Notes: a model not told the origin generated them from the letters alone. 64,000 nucleotides of DNA from Paenibacillus cremeus (GCF_007786445.1 NZ_VNJI01000031.1:21228-85227); one strand, 5' to 3'. Shown: positions 1-9,048, counted from the first letter of the stretch. A program made the numbers and translations.

Positions 1-1
1 T

Positions 2-658
2 ACCCGCTGGGCCTATGGCAACTTTATACGAATCGTCCGTTTGTTAGCCATTTTTATCGCTCTTCTTCTTCCCTCACTTTATGTTGCGGTCAGTACGTTT
101 CATGAAGAAATGATTCAAACGGATTTGCTCCTCGCCATCGGCGCAACCAGAGAACGCGTTCCTTTTCCAGCCTTGGTGGAGGTATTGATTATGGAGGTAG
201 CGTTCGAATTGATTAGGGAAGCCGGAATCCGAATCCCGACGATGATGGGACCTACGATCGGCATTGTGGGGGCCTTAATCCTTGGACAGGCAGCGGTGGA
301 CGCCAACATCATCAGCCCGATTTTAGTTATTATTGTGGCACTGACCGGGCTGTCATCCTTCGCAATTGCAGAAATCAATTTCAACTTTGGAGTGCGAATA
401 TTACGGTTCTTGGTGCTGTTTATTTCTTCTCTTTTAGGCTTTTTCGGTATCGCTTTATTTTTATCCGCTTTGCTGGCTTATATGGTCTCGCTCAAATCGT
501 TCGGCGTACCGTTTCTTTCACCGCTTGCGCCTTTTAACCGGTCATCCAATGATATGATCTATCGATCGCCGGTGTGGAAAATGTGGCTTCGTCCGACAAA
601 TCAGGAGCCGTTGGATAAGGTGCGGGGGAATAAACCGGAGGGGAATGCACGCAAATGA
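2..658 (+). CDS. GerA-family spore germination protein, C-terminal part (gene enters from left edge)
   Basis: The reading frame is open from the window edge, so the N-terminal soluble domain and start lie outside. The 218 visible residues hold several hydrophobic segments typical of the membrane half of GerA/SpoVAF proteins. The block SLKSFGVPFLSP near the C-terminus is nearly identical to one in the complete paralogue at 9049-10554. GerA subunits form the nutrient receptor in the spore inner membrane with the B and C subunits. The stop overlaps the next gene's ATG by 4 bp, as expected for a ger operon. The germinant cannot be told from sequence. Confidence 0.9.
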   Translation, partial: TRWAYGNFIRIVRLLAIFIALLLPSLYVAVSTFHEEMIQTDLLLAIGATRERVPFPALVEVLIMEVAFELIREAGIRIPTMMGPTIGIVGALILGQAAVDANIISPILVIIVALTGLSSFAIAEINFNFGVRILRFLVLFISSLLGFFGIALFLSALLAYMVSLKSFGVPFLSPLAPFNRSSNDMIYRSPVWKMWLRPTNQEPLDKVRGNKPEGNARK

Positions 659-1755
659 TCAAGCCCTCGGATGGAAAATTAGGCAAGAGAGAGTTCCTCT
701 CGATCGTCCTGTTTACGGTTGGTATCAAATTTACGGATACGACTCCCGATCTCTTGTTTACCTATGGTAAAAATGCAGCCTGGATGCTTCCGATTTTGTC
801 CGGTCTCCTGATCGGGATCCCTTTATTGCTTCTGCTTGGACTGTTGAAAAAACATGAGACGCTGGGGCTCATTGAGCTCATTCACCGTCTGATGGGCAAA
901 TATTTCGGGTTCGCGGTAGGACTTACTTTATTTTTCATTATGCTGACCGGTACCATCCTGAACACCCGTAACTATATCGATATCGTCAATACGATGTATT
1001 ATCCGAAAACACCCATCTTTTATTTGCAGCTATTCCTCATTGCGGTTTGTTTTTTCGTGGCCAATCGCGGCTTCGAAACGATAGGAAGAATGGCGTGGAT
1101 CATACTCCCATATATCCAAGTGATCATTATACTACTGGTCGTATTTGTCTGGCAGGACAGCGATTGGATGCACCTGTTCCCAATCCTTGGACCTGGATTA
1201 GATCAGGTCTTTAAGCAAAGCATGTGGCACAATTCGATTTTCGGGGAAATGATCCTGTTGACAGCCTTTTATACCTACACCAAATCACATAGCGTTTTCC
1301 GCTTCACGGCGCTGGTCGGCATCAGCTTCACCAGCATTCAAATTGCTTTTTTTTGTGCCATCTATGTATTTGTGTTCGATTTTCCTGCGGTCAATCATTT
1401 GATCTACCCTTTCCATCAATTGGCCAGAACGGCAGCCATCGGACAAATGATCACCAATGTCGAAGCCTTGTTTTTTGGATTTTGGATTATCAGCACGGTG
1501 ATCCATTTCTCAATCGTGTTGTACCTATCCGCAGTATTGTTTGCCAAAACCGTAAAGCTGGACGAGTTTGAGCCGTTACTGCTGCCCCTCTCCGGTCTGG
1601 CGCTTCTGCTTGGCTTGCTCCCCGAAAACATCATCGTCACGACGGCCTTCCGGGAAATATTGCTTAAAAGCTCTTCGATTATCCTGCTGTCGCTGCCGTT
1701 TGTGTTGTGGATCTTAGACCGCTGGAAGGGGCGGCACGGTAATGAAAGTAATTAA
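655..1755 (+). CDS. GerB-family spore germination permease subunit
   Basis: A protein of 366 residues with about ten hydrophobic helices and the length and character of the GerAB/ArcD-related germination permeases. In the family this is the membrane subunit that binds the nutrient germinant. The ATG overlaps the stop of the A subunit (ATGA) and the 3' end overlaps the C subunit gene by 14 bp, so translation is probably coupled. Its small hydrophilic N-terminus before the first helix is normal for the family. The substrate is unknown. Confidence 0.9.
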   Translation: MIKPSDGKLGKREFLSIVLFTVGIKFTDTTPDLLFTYGKNAAWMLPILSGLLIGIPLLLLLGLLKKHETLGLIELIHRLMGKYFGFAVGLTLFFIMLTGTILNTRNYIDIVNTMYYPKTPIFYLQLFLIAVCFFVANRGFETIGRMAWIILPYIQVIIILLVVFVWQDSDWMHLFPILGPGLDQVFKQSMWHNSIFGEMILLTAFYTYTKSHSVFRFTALVGISFTSIQIAFFCAIYVFVFDFPAVNHLIYPFHQLARTAAIGQMITNVEALFFGFWIISTVIHFSIVLYLSAVLFAKTVKLDEFEPLLLPLSGLALLLGLLPENIIVTTAFREILLKSSSIILLSLPFVLWILDRWKGRHGNESN

Positions 1756-2974
1756 ATTCGGTCTTATCCTTGCCTTGACTTCTTTGCTTCTTAGTGGTTG
1801 TTGGGACAAAATGGAGCTCGAAGACCAGGCGTATGTCGTCGTATTAGGTCTGGATTTGGCGAAAGAAAAAAATCTTCTCGACGTGACCTTTCAAATCGCC
1901 AACCCGCAGGTTGGTTCGACGGATAAAAGCAGTGCGCCTAACGAACCGCCAAGCGATACGGTTACGTTTACTGCGCCCGACATCTTGTCAGCAAAAGAAT
2001 TGGCTAACAGTGTCGTCACCCGCAAGCTGAGCTTTGCGCACTTGCGAACGCTGGTGATCGGGGAGAAGCTGGCAAGATCTCAGCTTTTATCAAATGCTCT
2101 CGTTGCCTCCATACGAGATCCTGAATTACGGCGGGAAACCAATTTCATCGTATCAGCGGAGCAAGCCGTTAACTTTATTCATAATAACAAACCAAAGCTG
2201 GAGACCCGCCCACACAAATATTATGCCTTTATGCAGCAAAGATGGCGGGATACGGGTCATGTGCCGTACGCAACCCTCAATCGTTTCATGACGCGGGTGA
2301 ACGGGGAATTGTTTCTTGCCATTTATGGAACTACGGAGCGAAAGAACAGTCCCCCCAAAATCGATGAAGATGATTATTTGGCCGGTCAAATTTCGCAGGT
2401 TGGCGGGGATCCTGTCCAAATCATGGGATCAGCTGTGTTAAAAAACGGCGTAATGATCGGTAAACTCACCGGTGAGGAAACCCGTCATGCTCTGCTGCTT
2501 CGCCGAAAGGCGATAAACCATGACTATGTCGCTTCTTTTCCTGATCCGCTGAACAAGAACTTTCGTGTTACATTGCGAGTAATGAAGCGAGGAAACACGG
2601 ACATCAAAATTAACGTAAAGAAAGACCCACCGACGATTGATGTCACTGTACCAATCAAGACGCAATTGCTGTCGATTCCAAGTTTAATTAATTATGCTAC
2701 GAATTTAGAGAAGCAGCGTCAATTCGTCAGCAGTATAAAAGAGCATATGGAGAAAGAATCCCAAGCTATTATTGCTAAATCGCAGCGGGAATTTAAATCA
2801 GAACCCTTTGTTTGGTATGTGGAGGCGAGAAAACAGTTTTGGACCTTGCAGGAATTTGAAAAATATGATTGGGAGAACCAGTTTGCTAAGGCAACAGTGA
2901 ACGTTAAGTTTGATGTGTCGCTCGAAAGCTTTGGTAAACAGACGAGCCCACATCGTATTGAGCAGAAGGAGTGA
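1742..2974 (+). CDS. Ger(x)C-family spore germination lipoprotein
   Basis: A 410-residue protein. The N-terminus is a lipoprotein signal with lipobox LLSGC, followed by the WDKMELED stretch characteristic of Ger(x)C proteins. After signal cleavage the cysteine would be lipidated and the protein held on the outer face of the spore inner membrane as the third subunit of the receptor. The ATG lies inside the end of the permease gene. Length and the downstream alpha/beta body match the family. It is the third gene of the operon and is followed by a small D-like gene. Confidence 0.92.
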   Translation: MKVIKFGLILALTSLLLSGCWDKMELEDQAYVVVLGLDLAKEKNLLDVTFQIANPQVGSTDKSSAPNEPPSDTVTFTAPDILSAKELANSVVTRKLSFAHLRTLVIGEKLARSQLLSNALVASIRDPELRRETNFIVSAEQAVNFIHNNKPKLETRPHKYYAFMQQRWRDTGHVPYATLNRFMTRVNGELFLAIYGTTERKNSPPKIDEDDYLAGQISQVGGDPVQIMGSAVLKNGVMIGKLTGEETRHALLLRRKAINHDYVASFPDPLNKNFRVTLRVMKRGNTDIKINVKKDPPTIDVTVPIKTQLLSIPSLINYATNLEKQRQFVSSIKEHMEKESQAIIAKSQREFKSEPFVWYVEARKQFWTLQEFEKYDWENQFAKATVNVKFDVSLESFGKQTSPHRIEQKE

Positions 2975-2978
2975 AACG

Positions 2979-3140
2979 ATGACCACATGGATAACTACCC
3001 TAATTAGTCTCTATCTAACCTTTGATACATGTAAATATGCTATAAAGACTTGGAAAAACGGCAACAAAACAGCGGGATCCATGATTATGCTGATCGCCGC
3101 TGCTTTTCCTCCACTCGCGATCCTAATGATGCTACGATAA
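2979..3140 (+). CDS. small two-helix membrane protein, probable D subunit of the germinant receptor
   Basis: A 53-residue protein starting at the ATG at 2979 behind AGAAGGAG at 2964-2971, 4 bp after the C subunit stop. It has two hydrophobic segments separated by a short basic loop (KTWKNGNK). Small proteins with two predicted helices, called D subunits, are known next to many Bacillus germinant receptor operons and modulate receptor function. The second ger operon here ends in a similar-sized gene (12865-13092), which supports the call. Sequence identity between the two is low, so function is inferred from size, topology and position. Confidence 0.7.
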   Translation: MTTWITTLISLYLTFDTCKYAIKTWKNGNKTAGSMIMLIAAAFPPLAILMMLR

Positions 3141-3145
3141 AAAAA

Positions 3146-3203
3146 CGCATGCTGATTTAGGGGCTTGGCTTGACTTTGCCCTAGCTCAGCATGCGCTATT
3201 TTT
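3146..3203. terminator. bidirectional intrinsic terminator between ger operon and tauD-like gene
   Basis: A perfect 10-bp stem (CGCATGCTGA at 3146-3155 with its complement at 3186-3195), with further pairing of TAGGG with CCCTA inside. It is flanked by an A-run on the left and a T-run on the right, so it can stop transcription from both converging units. Confidence 0.85.
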
Positions 3204-3220
3204 ACAATCCATTTGCAGCC

Positions 3221-4150
3221 TTAATACGGTCGATCCCCGCTAATGGCGACACGCTCCGCAATCCGGCGTTCCGGATAATAGTCCGATACCGCATAGTGCT
3301 GTGTCGCCCGATTGTCCCAGAAAGCGATCGCATTCGGCTCCCAACGGAAGCGTACTTGATATTCAGGAATGTGCGCTTGGCGGAACAAGAGCTGCAGCAG
3401 CCGCTCGCTTTCGTCGGGCTCCAGACCCACGATGCGCGTGGTGAAGTTGGGGTTCACGTAGAGCAGCCTGCGGCCTGTTTCCGGGTGTGTCCGTACCACG
3501 GGATGCAGAGCAGCCGGGAACTCCTCCTGCCTCGCAGCCAGCTCGTCAGGCGGAAGCTTCACGCCAAACGCGTGGGTGAAATCGTGAACGGCGGTCAGGC
3601 CTTCGATTCGCTCCTTCACCTCATCGGACAGGTTATCGTAGGCTGCCGCCATGTCGGCCCAGAGCGTGTCGCCTCCTCCGGATTCCGGCACCTCAATCAG
3701 CCGCAATATAGCGCCCAGTGCGGGGGTGAGCCTCCAGCTTACATCGGAATGCCAGCTGTTCTCCCGGCCCACGGTCTGATCGTTTTTCGCGAAGCGGACC
3801 ACCTCCTCCGAGTTCCCTCGGGGAAGGAACGGATGGGACTCCAGCTCGCCCCATAGCCGGGCAAACGCTCGCTGCTGCTCGCTGGTGATCTGCTGGTTGC
3901 GGAAGAAAATGACCTTCCATTCGAGCAGCGCCCGATTCAGCTCTTGATGAAGCTCAGGGCTAACAGGCTCCCGGAGATCGACCCCTTCGATTTCGGCGCC
4001 AATCAGCGGACCCAGCGGCTTTACGGTAAACAGCGTGTACGGCTTCGGTTCGACACCATCCGGCAAACGGCGCAGGACTCTTGCTCCGGTTTTGATTCCT
4101 CGATCGGGTAAAGCTAACGGACGTTCTACGGAATAGATAATTTCTGACAT
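3221..4150 (-). CDS. TauD/TfdA-family Fe(II)/2-oxoglutarate dioxygenase
   Basis: About 309 residues from the ATG at 4150. The 2-His-1-carboxylate triad is visible: H134 and D136 in WHSDVSW, and H285 in TQHYAV. R299 in RIAERVAI would hold 2-oxoglutarate. Family members hydroxylate sulfonates, sulfate esters, phenoxyacids or other small molecules, releasing the cleaved group, succinate and CO2. The start was chosen because it follows AGAGGGG and lies 14 bp after the stop of the binding-protein gene; longer open sequence upstream overlaps that gene. It is the last gene of an operon with a carbohydrate-type ABC importer, which suggests that the imported molecule or its breakdown product is the substrate. 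That substrate is unknown. Confidence 0.87.
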   Translation of the reverse strand: MSEIIYSVERPLALPDRGIKTGARVLRRLPDGVEPKPYTLFTVKPLGPLIGAEIEGVDLREPVSPELHQELNRALLEWKVIFFRNQQITSEQQRAFARLWGELESHPFLPRGNSEEVVRFAKNDQTVGRENSWHSDVSWRLTPALGAILRLIEVPESGGGDTLWADMAAAYDNLSDEVKERIEGLTAVHDFTHAFGVKLPPDELAARQEEFPAALHPVVRTHPETGRRLLYVNPNFTTRIVGLEPDESERLLQLLFRQAHIPEYQVRFRWEPNAIAFWDNRATQHYAVSDYYPERRIAERVAISGDRPY

Positions 4151-4164
4151 GGCGCATGCCCCTC

Positions 4165-5730
4165 TCATGACTTGGATTTCTTGAATTCTTCGTTGATATC
4201 CTTCAAAATCTTGTCGCCTCCGGCTTGACGCCATTTTTGGCCCAGCTCGGCAATGCCTTTATCTACATCCAGCTTGCCATTCAGTAAGTTGACAAAGTAT
4301 TGGTTGTACACCTCATTAACCGCTTTGCCGTATTCGATCTCCGCATTGGTCTTTTTATTGACCAAATTCGGCATGATGTACTTGGAAGCCACCTTCACCG
4401 AATCGAGCGCCCGATCAATCCGAGGCTCCGTTTGCGGCAAATAATTTTCGTCAATCGGCCAGGTGACATTGCCCCAAGCTATCGGATGGGACCAGCCGCT
4501 CGCCGCGAAGCCGTCTTTTTCACGCTCCGCCTCGTTATAGTTGATTTTATCGCCCTCCTTCGTATAGTGAACGCCCCCGATCCCCAGCTGAAGCAGATCG
4601 CGACCCTCTTTGGACAATAAGAAATCAATGAATTGCGCCGCTTTTTGCGGATTTTTCGCTTTTTTGGTGACGGCGGTAAATAACGCATTCTTCCCTTTGG
4701 TCGCCATGCCTTGCTTACCATCCGGTCCGGCAGGAGGAGGCGCATAGCCCAGCTTTCCGGTTGGGATAACCTGCTGCAGACTGCCTTCGATACGGCTCAC
4801 GTGCCGGAACAACGGCCCATCCATGAAGCCCGCCTTGCTTTGAAAAAACTTCTGCTCCTTCAGCGGCCGATCATAGACGATAAACTCCGGATCGATCAGC
4901 TTCTCCGCATACCATTTGCGCAAGTCGGCAAGCCCCTTTTTGAAGGCGGGATGCTCAAATTTAGGGATCAAATTGCCCTTGTCATCTTGAGCCCAATCAC
5001 CTGCCGGCAGCCCATATGCATAAAAGACAAAATCAAACGCCGTCAGCGGTTCGCCTGCATTAGGCTTGTTCGTGACATACCCGTACGTATCGGCTTTGCC
5101 GTTACCGTCCGGATCCTTCTCTACGACCGCCTTGAGCGCAGAGTAAAATTCATCCAGCGTTTTCGGCGGCTGCAGCCCCAGCTTATCCAGCCAATCCTGG
5201 CGGAATTGGACCGTATAATTGGACTTTTGCTGCCCGCTGAAGAAGGGGTAGCCATAATATTTGCCATCCACCGCCGTCCACTGCAGTCCGTTGTCCAGCT
5301 TGCCTTTCAGCGCCGGAGTGTCCTTCAAGTAATCATTGAGCGGGACGATCAGTCCCTCTTTGATCCATTGCGACACCGTTTCCGAAGGGTATTGCGTCGT
5401 TACGACATCCGGCAAATCGCCGCTCGCGAACGCTACATTGATTTTGTCATACGCGGTCTCCGGGACGATCTTGACATTCAGCTTGATGTTCAAGCGTTTA
5501 TTGATCTCCGCAATGATGCGGTCGTTCGCCACCAGCGGCTTCGCCCCTTGGTCCCCGGTCGTCAAATACGTCAGCTCATAAGGCTCGCTGGGGCTGGAGC
5601 TTGTGCTCGAACCACTCCCCGCTGTGCTTGTGCTTGTCGATGCATTGGAGCAGCCGGATGCTGCAACGAGCAATACAACGGCGTTCAAGCCGATTGACCA
5701 TTTCTTCGCCTTACTTTTCCATCCATTCAT
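4165..5730 (-). CDS. extracellular solute-binding lipoprotein, LplA-like (CUT1 importer)
   Basis: A 521-residue protein with a lipoprotein signal peptide ending in a VAASGC-type lipobox, then a Ser/Thr-rich linker of about 25 residues before the binding-protein body. Size and composition match the large LplA-type binding proteins of Paenibacillus oligosaccharide importers. It follows both permease genes and has a strong ribosome site (GAGGAGG). It would capture the ligand outside the membrane and deliver it to the permeases at 5774-7648. The ligand cannot be read from the sequence. Confidence 0.88.
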   Translation of the reverse strand: MNGWKSKAKKWSIGLNAVVLLVAASGCSNASTSTSTAGSGSSTSSSPSEPYELTYLTTGDQGAKPLVANDRIIAEINKRLNIKLNVKIVPETAYDKINVAFASGDLPDVVTTQYPSETVSQWIKEGLIVPLNDYLKDTPALKGKLDNGLQWTAVDGKYYGYPFFSGQQKSNYTVQFRQDWLDKLGLQPPKTLDEFYSALKAVVEKDPDGNGKADTYGYVTNKPNAGEPLTAFDFVFYAYGLPAGDWAQDDKGNLIPKFEHPAFKKGLADLRKWYAEKLIDPEFIVYDRPLKEQKFFQSKAGFMDGPLFRHVSRIEGSLQQVIPTGKLGYAPPPAGPDGKQGMATKGKNALFTAVTKKAKNPQKAAQFIDFLLSKEGRDLLQLGIGGVHYTKEGDKINYNEAEREKDGFAASGWSHPIAWGNVTWPIDENYLPQTEPRIDRALDSVKVASKYIMPNLVNKKTNAEIEYGKAVNEVYNQYFVNLLNGKLDVDKGIAELGQKWRQAGGDKILKDINEEFKKSKS

Positions 5731-5773
5731 GTGTGAGTTCCTCCTCTAATGTCCTCTAAATTTGTCTCTTTTT

Positions 5774-6646
5774 TCATTCCTTAACCCCGCCAAGCATGAC
5801 ACCATTCACAAAATATTTTTGGAAAAACGGGTACACCAGCATGACCGGGATCGTCGCCACCATGACGGTAGCCATCTTGATGGACGGCCCGAGCAAAAAT
5901 AAACTGTTCCCCCCGCCGGAGTAGGACGACTCATTCTCGAACAGCATGCTTCGCAGAAACAGCTGAAGCGGCCATAGGTTTTTGTCGCTGATAAAGAAAA
6001 TCGCGTTAAAAAACTCGTTCCACCGCGCAACGGCATAAAACAACGTGATGGTCGCAATCGCAGGCATGGAAAGCGGGATGACGATCCGGACCAGCGCAAC
6101 CAAATCATTGCAGCCATCGATCCTTGCGGCATCAACCAAGCCCTCCGGCAGGGTAGAAAAGAAATTGCGCATAATGATCAAATTGTAAGTATTCAGCGCA
6201 CTGGGAATAATCAAGGCCCATACGCTGTTCATCAGCCCCAAGCTTTTCACGATCAAATAGGTCGGGATCACTCCCCCGCTGAACATCATCGTAAACACGA
6301 TGAGGAACAGGATGACCCGGTGTCCCTTCAGGTTCGGCTTGGATAGCGCATATGCGGCCATCACCGTAAGGATCATGCTGATGATCGTCCCGACGAGCGT
6401 GATAAACAGCGTAACTCCGTACGATGTCCACAGCTCTTTCATGGAGAACAAATACGTATACGAATCAAAGGTCAAGCTCCTTGGAAATAGATGAACGGTC
6501 GTGCTCAAATACTCGCTCAGCGGAATCACAGATACCACGAGCGTATCCCAGAACGGATACACCGTAATGAGTGCCAAGAGCGTAAGCAGGATAAAATTGA
6601 TGTAATCAAACCAGCGACCTGCGGCCCCGATACGGTTCATGTTCAT
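5774..6646 (-). CDS. carbohydrate ABC transporter permease, LplC/YtcP-like
   Basis: A 290-residue protein with six hydrophobic segments and the cytoplasmic EAA loop (EGLVDAARIDGCND... followed by IVIPLSMPAIAT), where the permease contacts its ATPase. The C-terminus FFQKYFVNGVMLGGVKE is typical of LplC-type permeases. The stub at 58284-58493 has the same kind of C-terminus. It is the second gene of the operon; no ATPase gene is present nearby, as usual for CUT1 importers that use a shared MsmX-type ATPase. The start at 6646 follows GGAGGAGAG. Confidence 0.92.
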   Translation of the reverse strand: MNMNRIGAAGRWFDYINFILLTLLALITVYPFWDTLVVSVIPLSEYLSTTVHLFPRSLTFDSYTYLFSMKELWTSYGVTLFITLVGTIISMILTVMAAYALSKPNLKGHRVILFLIVFTMMFSGGVIPTYLIVKSLGLMNSVWALIIPSALNTYNLIIMRNFFSTLPEGLVDAARIDGCNDLVALVRIVIPLSMPAIATITLFYAVARWNEFFNAIFFISDKNLWPLQLFLRSMLFENESSYSGGGNSLFLLGPSIKMATVMVATIPVMLVYPFFQKYFVNGVMLGGVKE

Positions 6647-6673
6647 GCTAGCTCTCCTCCTTCCAGCGTCCTA

Positions 6674-7648
6674 TTAATAAACCCCTTGCTCGCCCATCAT
6701 TCGTGCCAGCCGATTCGCGATCACCAGCAGCGAAAAATTGATCAGCGACTTGAATAAGCCCACGGCTGCCGCTAAGCTGAACCGCCCTTCAGTCAAGCCG
6801 ATACGGTACACATACGTGTCGATAATGTCCGCCACCTGGTATACGCCGGGATGATACAGCACGAAGATTTGCTCGAAGCCGGCCTCCATGACACTGCCGA
6901 GCCGCAGGATCAAGAGCAGCACGATGGTCCCGCGAATCGACGGGAGCGTGACATGGATCAGACGCTGCCATCGGCTTGCACCGTCCACTACGGCCGCTTC
7001 ATAAAGCTGCGGATTAATCCCGGCCAGCGCAGCCATGTAGATGATCGTGTTCCAGCCGAATTCCTTCCAGATCATGGAGAACACCATGGTACTGCGGAAG
7101 TATGATTCATCGCTCATGAACCCGACTGGAGTACCACCGAACGCCTTGATGAGATTGTTCACGACACCGCTGTCCGTCGACAGCAGGTTGATCATCAGCC
7201 CGCCGAGAATGACCCACGAAATGAAGTGCGGCAAGTAAATGACCGTCTGCACAGCTCGCTTAAAGCGAAGGAACACAACTTCGTTTAGTAAAAGTGCGAC
7301 GATGATCGGCGCCGGGAAGCCGAACGTCAGCCTGTAGAGGCTGATGACGATCGTGTTTTGCAGCACCTGCCAGAACTTATCCTGTGCGAATAAGTATTGG
7401 AAGTACTTGAGGCCAGCCCAATCGCTTCCCAAGATGCCTTTGGTGATGCTGAATTCTTTGAAAGCGACGATCGCTCCATACATCGGAATATAATGGAAGA
7501 TTAAGTAGTACAGCATAGCCGGCGCCAGCATTAGATAAAGGTACCGATGGAACCAAAGGTATCCCCACAGCTTCGACTTGGGACGGACCCTTTTACTCGA
7601 AGCCTGCTTAACCGGAATGACGGTGAGTTCGCTTTTGGCGATGGACAT
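6674..7648 (-). CDS. ABC transporter permease, LplB-like
   Basis: A 324-residue protein with a basic N-terminus, six hydrophobic segments and the EAA loop (YEAAVVDGASRWQR then VTLPSIRG). It pairs with the permease at 5774-6646 to form the membrane channel of a CUT1 importer. It is the first gene of the operon. Its ribosome site GGAGGGG directly follows the T-run of a strong hairpin at 7683-7715, so read-through of that hairpin may control the whole operon. Confidence 0.92.
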   Translation of the reverse strand: MSIAKSELTVIPVKQASSKRVRPKSKLWGYLWFHRYLYLMLAPAMLYYLIFHYIPMYGAIVAFKEFSITKGILGSDWAGLKYFQYLFAQDKFWQVLQNTIVISLYRLTFGFPAPIIVALLLNEVVFLRFKRAVQTVIYLPHFISWVILGGLMINLLSTDSGVVNNLIKAFGGTPVGFMSDESYFRSTMVFSMIWKEFGWNTIIYMAALAGINPQLYEAAVVDGASRWQRLIHVTLPSIRGTIVLLLILRLGSVMEAGFEQIFVLYHPGVYQVADIIDTYVYRIGLTEGRFSLAAAVGLFKSLINFSLLVIANRLARMMGEQGVY

Positions 7649-7664
7649 CGCGTAATCCCCTCCT

Positions 7665-7715
7665 AAAAAAATAAATAAAAAAAGACACAGCGTTGTTGTT
7701 CACAACGTTGTGTCT
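7665..7715 (-). terminator. intrinsic terminator hairpin inside the lplB-like leader (possible attenuator)
   Basis: Read on the minus strand, a 14-bp stem (7702-7715 with 7683-7696, one G-T pair, 5-nt loop) is followed by a long T-rich run that ends one or two bases before the ribosome site of the permease gene. It can end the upstream EamA transcript. A good promoter (7785-7814) lies upstream of it, so it also sits within the leader of the importer operon. Confidence 0.75.
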
Positions 7716-7784
7716 CTGGTTGACCAGTCGACATAAGTTATTATCATTTATTCCTATGCGATTACTCGGTTATTGCATATATGG

Positions 7785-7814
7785 ATGTTACCACCCATAT
7801 CCAAACGTTGTCAA
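7785..7814 (-). promoter_or_regulatory. probable SigA promoter of the lplB-like/TauD operon, with overlapping inverted repeat
   Basis: On the minus strand, TTGACA (7809-7814), an 18-bp spacer and TAACAT (7785-7790). The inverted repeat ATATGG-N10-CCATAT spans the -10 region and could be an operator. This is the only convincing promoter between the EamA stop and the permease start. Confidence 0.55.
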
Positions 7815-7816
7815 TA

Positions 7817-8776
7817 CTAAATTTCTTTGGCCGTCTTCCGTCCTGCGCCAAACCCCGCAAACAGCTGCGGAAACTGCGGCAGCAGCATCCCGAGCAGCAT
7901 GAGCAAGCAGCCGACGAACCCCCGCATGCCGAGCAGCTCGTCCAGCAGGAAGTACCCGCCAATCGCTGCAAAGACGGATTCCAGACTGAAAATAATCGCC
8001 GCCTGCGTCGGATGCGCATTTTTCTGTCCTACGACTTGTAGCGTGTAGGCGATGCCGACGGACCCGATCCCGCCATAGAGCAGTGGAATCAATGCCTGCG
8101 ATAGTCCAGACAAATCGATATGTTCCGTCACCAGCGCCACGCCGAAGCTTAGCAGCGAGCAGGTCACGATCTGCACAAAGCTCAGCTTCAGCACGTCCAC
8201 CTTGCGTGAGAAATTGTCGATCATCAGAATATGAATCGACCAGAATAACGCCCCGATGAGCTCCAACAAATCGCCCTTCCCCAGCGTCAAATCATTGGTT
8301 ACACATAGAAAAAATAACCCGACAACCGCTAGAATCGCACCGAGGCCACTGCTCAGGTTCAGGCGCTGCTTCAAGAACAGCCCTATAAACGGCACAATGA
8401 CGATGTAAAGCCCTGTAACGAACGCGGCTTTCCCGGCTGTCGTGTACAGGAGCCCGATCTGCTGTAAAGAGGATCCGCTGAATAAAATCAGCCCGGCCCA
8501 AATGCCGGGAAGCGCTGCTTTTTTAAATGAATTGGCGGTTTTCAGCGAGTGCGTGGCCGTGGCCGTAGCCGTAGCTGCAGCTTGTCCGGCGGCTTTTCGA
8601 TCCAGCACCACAATCAGAGGAATTAACGATAGTGCGCCCAGGGCAAATCGTACCGCATTGAAGGTGAAGGGACCGGTATAGGTCATTCCCTCCCGCTGGG
8701 CCACGAACGCGAAGCCCCAAATACAGGCAACAAAAAGAAGGATGAGGTTGGATTTCCAATGCGTCTGTTTACTCAT
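7817..8776 (-). CDS. EamA/DMT-family transporter
   Basis: A 319-residue protein with about ten hydrophobic helices arranged as two EamA repeats; the second repeat contains the characteristic stretch LLYGGIGSVGIAYTLQ. Members of the family export small metabolites or amino acids from the cytoplasm. An unusual Ala/Thr-rich segment (GQAAATATATATHS) lies in the loop after the second helix and reflects a short repeated DNA tract near 8550. The ATG at 8776 follows TAGGAG. It is a single-gene unit ending at the hairpin 7683-7715. The substrate is unknown. Confidence 0.87.
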   Translation of the reverse strand: MSKQTHWKSNLILLFVACIWGFAFVAQREGMTYTGPFTFNAVRFALGALSLIPLIVVLDRKAAGQAAATATATATHSLKTANSFKKAALPGIWAGLILFSGSSLQQIGLLYTTAGKAAFVTGLYIVIVPFIGLFLKQRLNLSSGLGAILAVVGLFFLCVTNDLTLGKGDLLELIGALFWSIHILMIDNFSRKVDVLKLSFVQIVTCSLLSFGVALVTEHIDLSGLSQALIPLLYGGIGSVGIAYTLQVVGQKNAHPTQAAIIFSLESVFAAIGGYFLLDELLGMRGFVGCLLMLLGMLLPQFPQLFAGFGAGRKTAKEI

Positions 8777-9003
8777 AAGCTGTCGCTCCTAGCATATTAA
8801 ACTCTTCTAAAGAGTTTATGCGATAAGAGCCGCTTTTTCAATGCATGACATAGAAAAAGCACGTCCAGCATCCATGTGCTGAGGGCGATGCAATGCTGAC
8901 CACTCGGGCAAAGGGCATGTTGGGCATACGCTGCCTCACCAATAGGATGATTTTCGCCAACTAGGCTGAAGCGCTCCCTGCTATGGTTTACCATCTGCGC
9001 ATA

Positions 9004-9028
9004 ATGGCAAAAATGGATGTATTGCCAT
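9004..9028 (+). repeat. short inverted repeat in the leader of the second ger operon
   Basis: ATGGCAA (9004-9010) and TTGCCAT (9022-9028) could form a hairpin a few bases before the ribosome site of the gerA-like gene. A second small palindrome, ATGGTTTACCAT, lies at 8983-8994. No role is known. Confidence 0.3.
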
Positions 9029-9048
9029 CATCCCAGGAGTGCTTTCGA

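Noticed and set aside
4711..5697. A 328-codon open frame opposite the LplA-like gene
   Set aside because: Arg/Ile-rich product typical of an antisense shadow; the other strand carries an intact lipoprotein gene.
8777..8982. A riboswitch in front of the EamA gene
   Set aside because: The 206-bp leader region shows no match to riboswitch cores I can recall, only short inverted repeats.
8880..9048. A sporulation (SigG) promoter for the second ger operon
   Set aside because: GCATAATG near 8998 resembles a SigG -10 but no matching -35 was found at the right distance.
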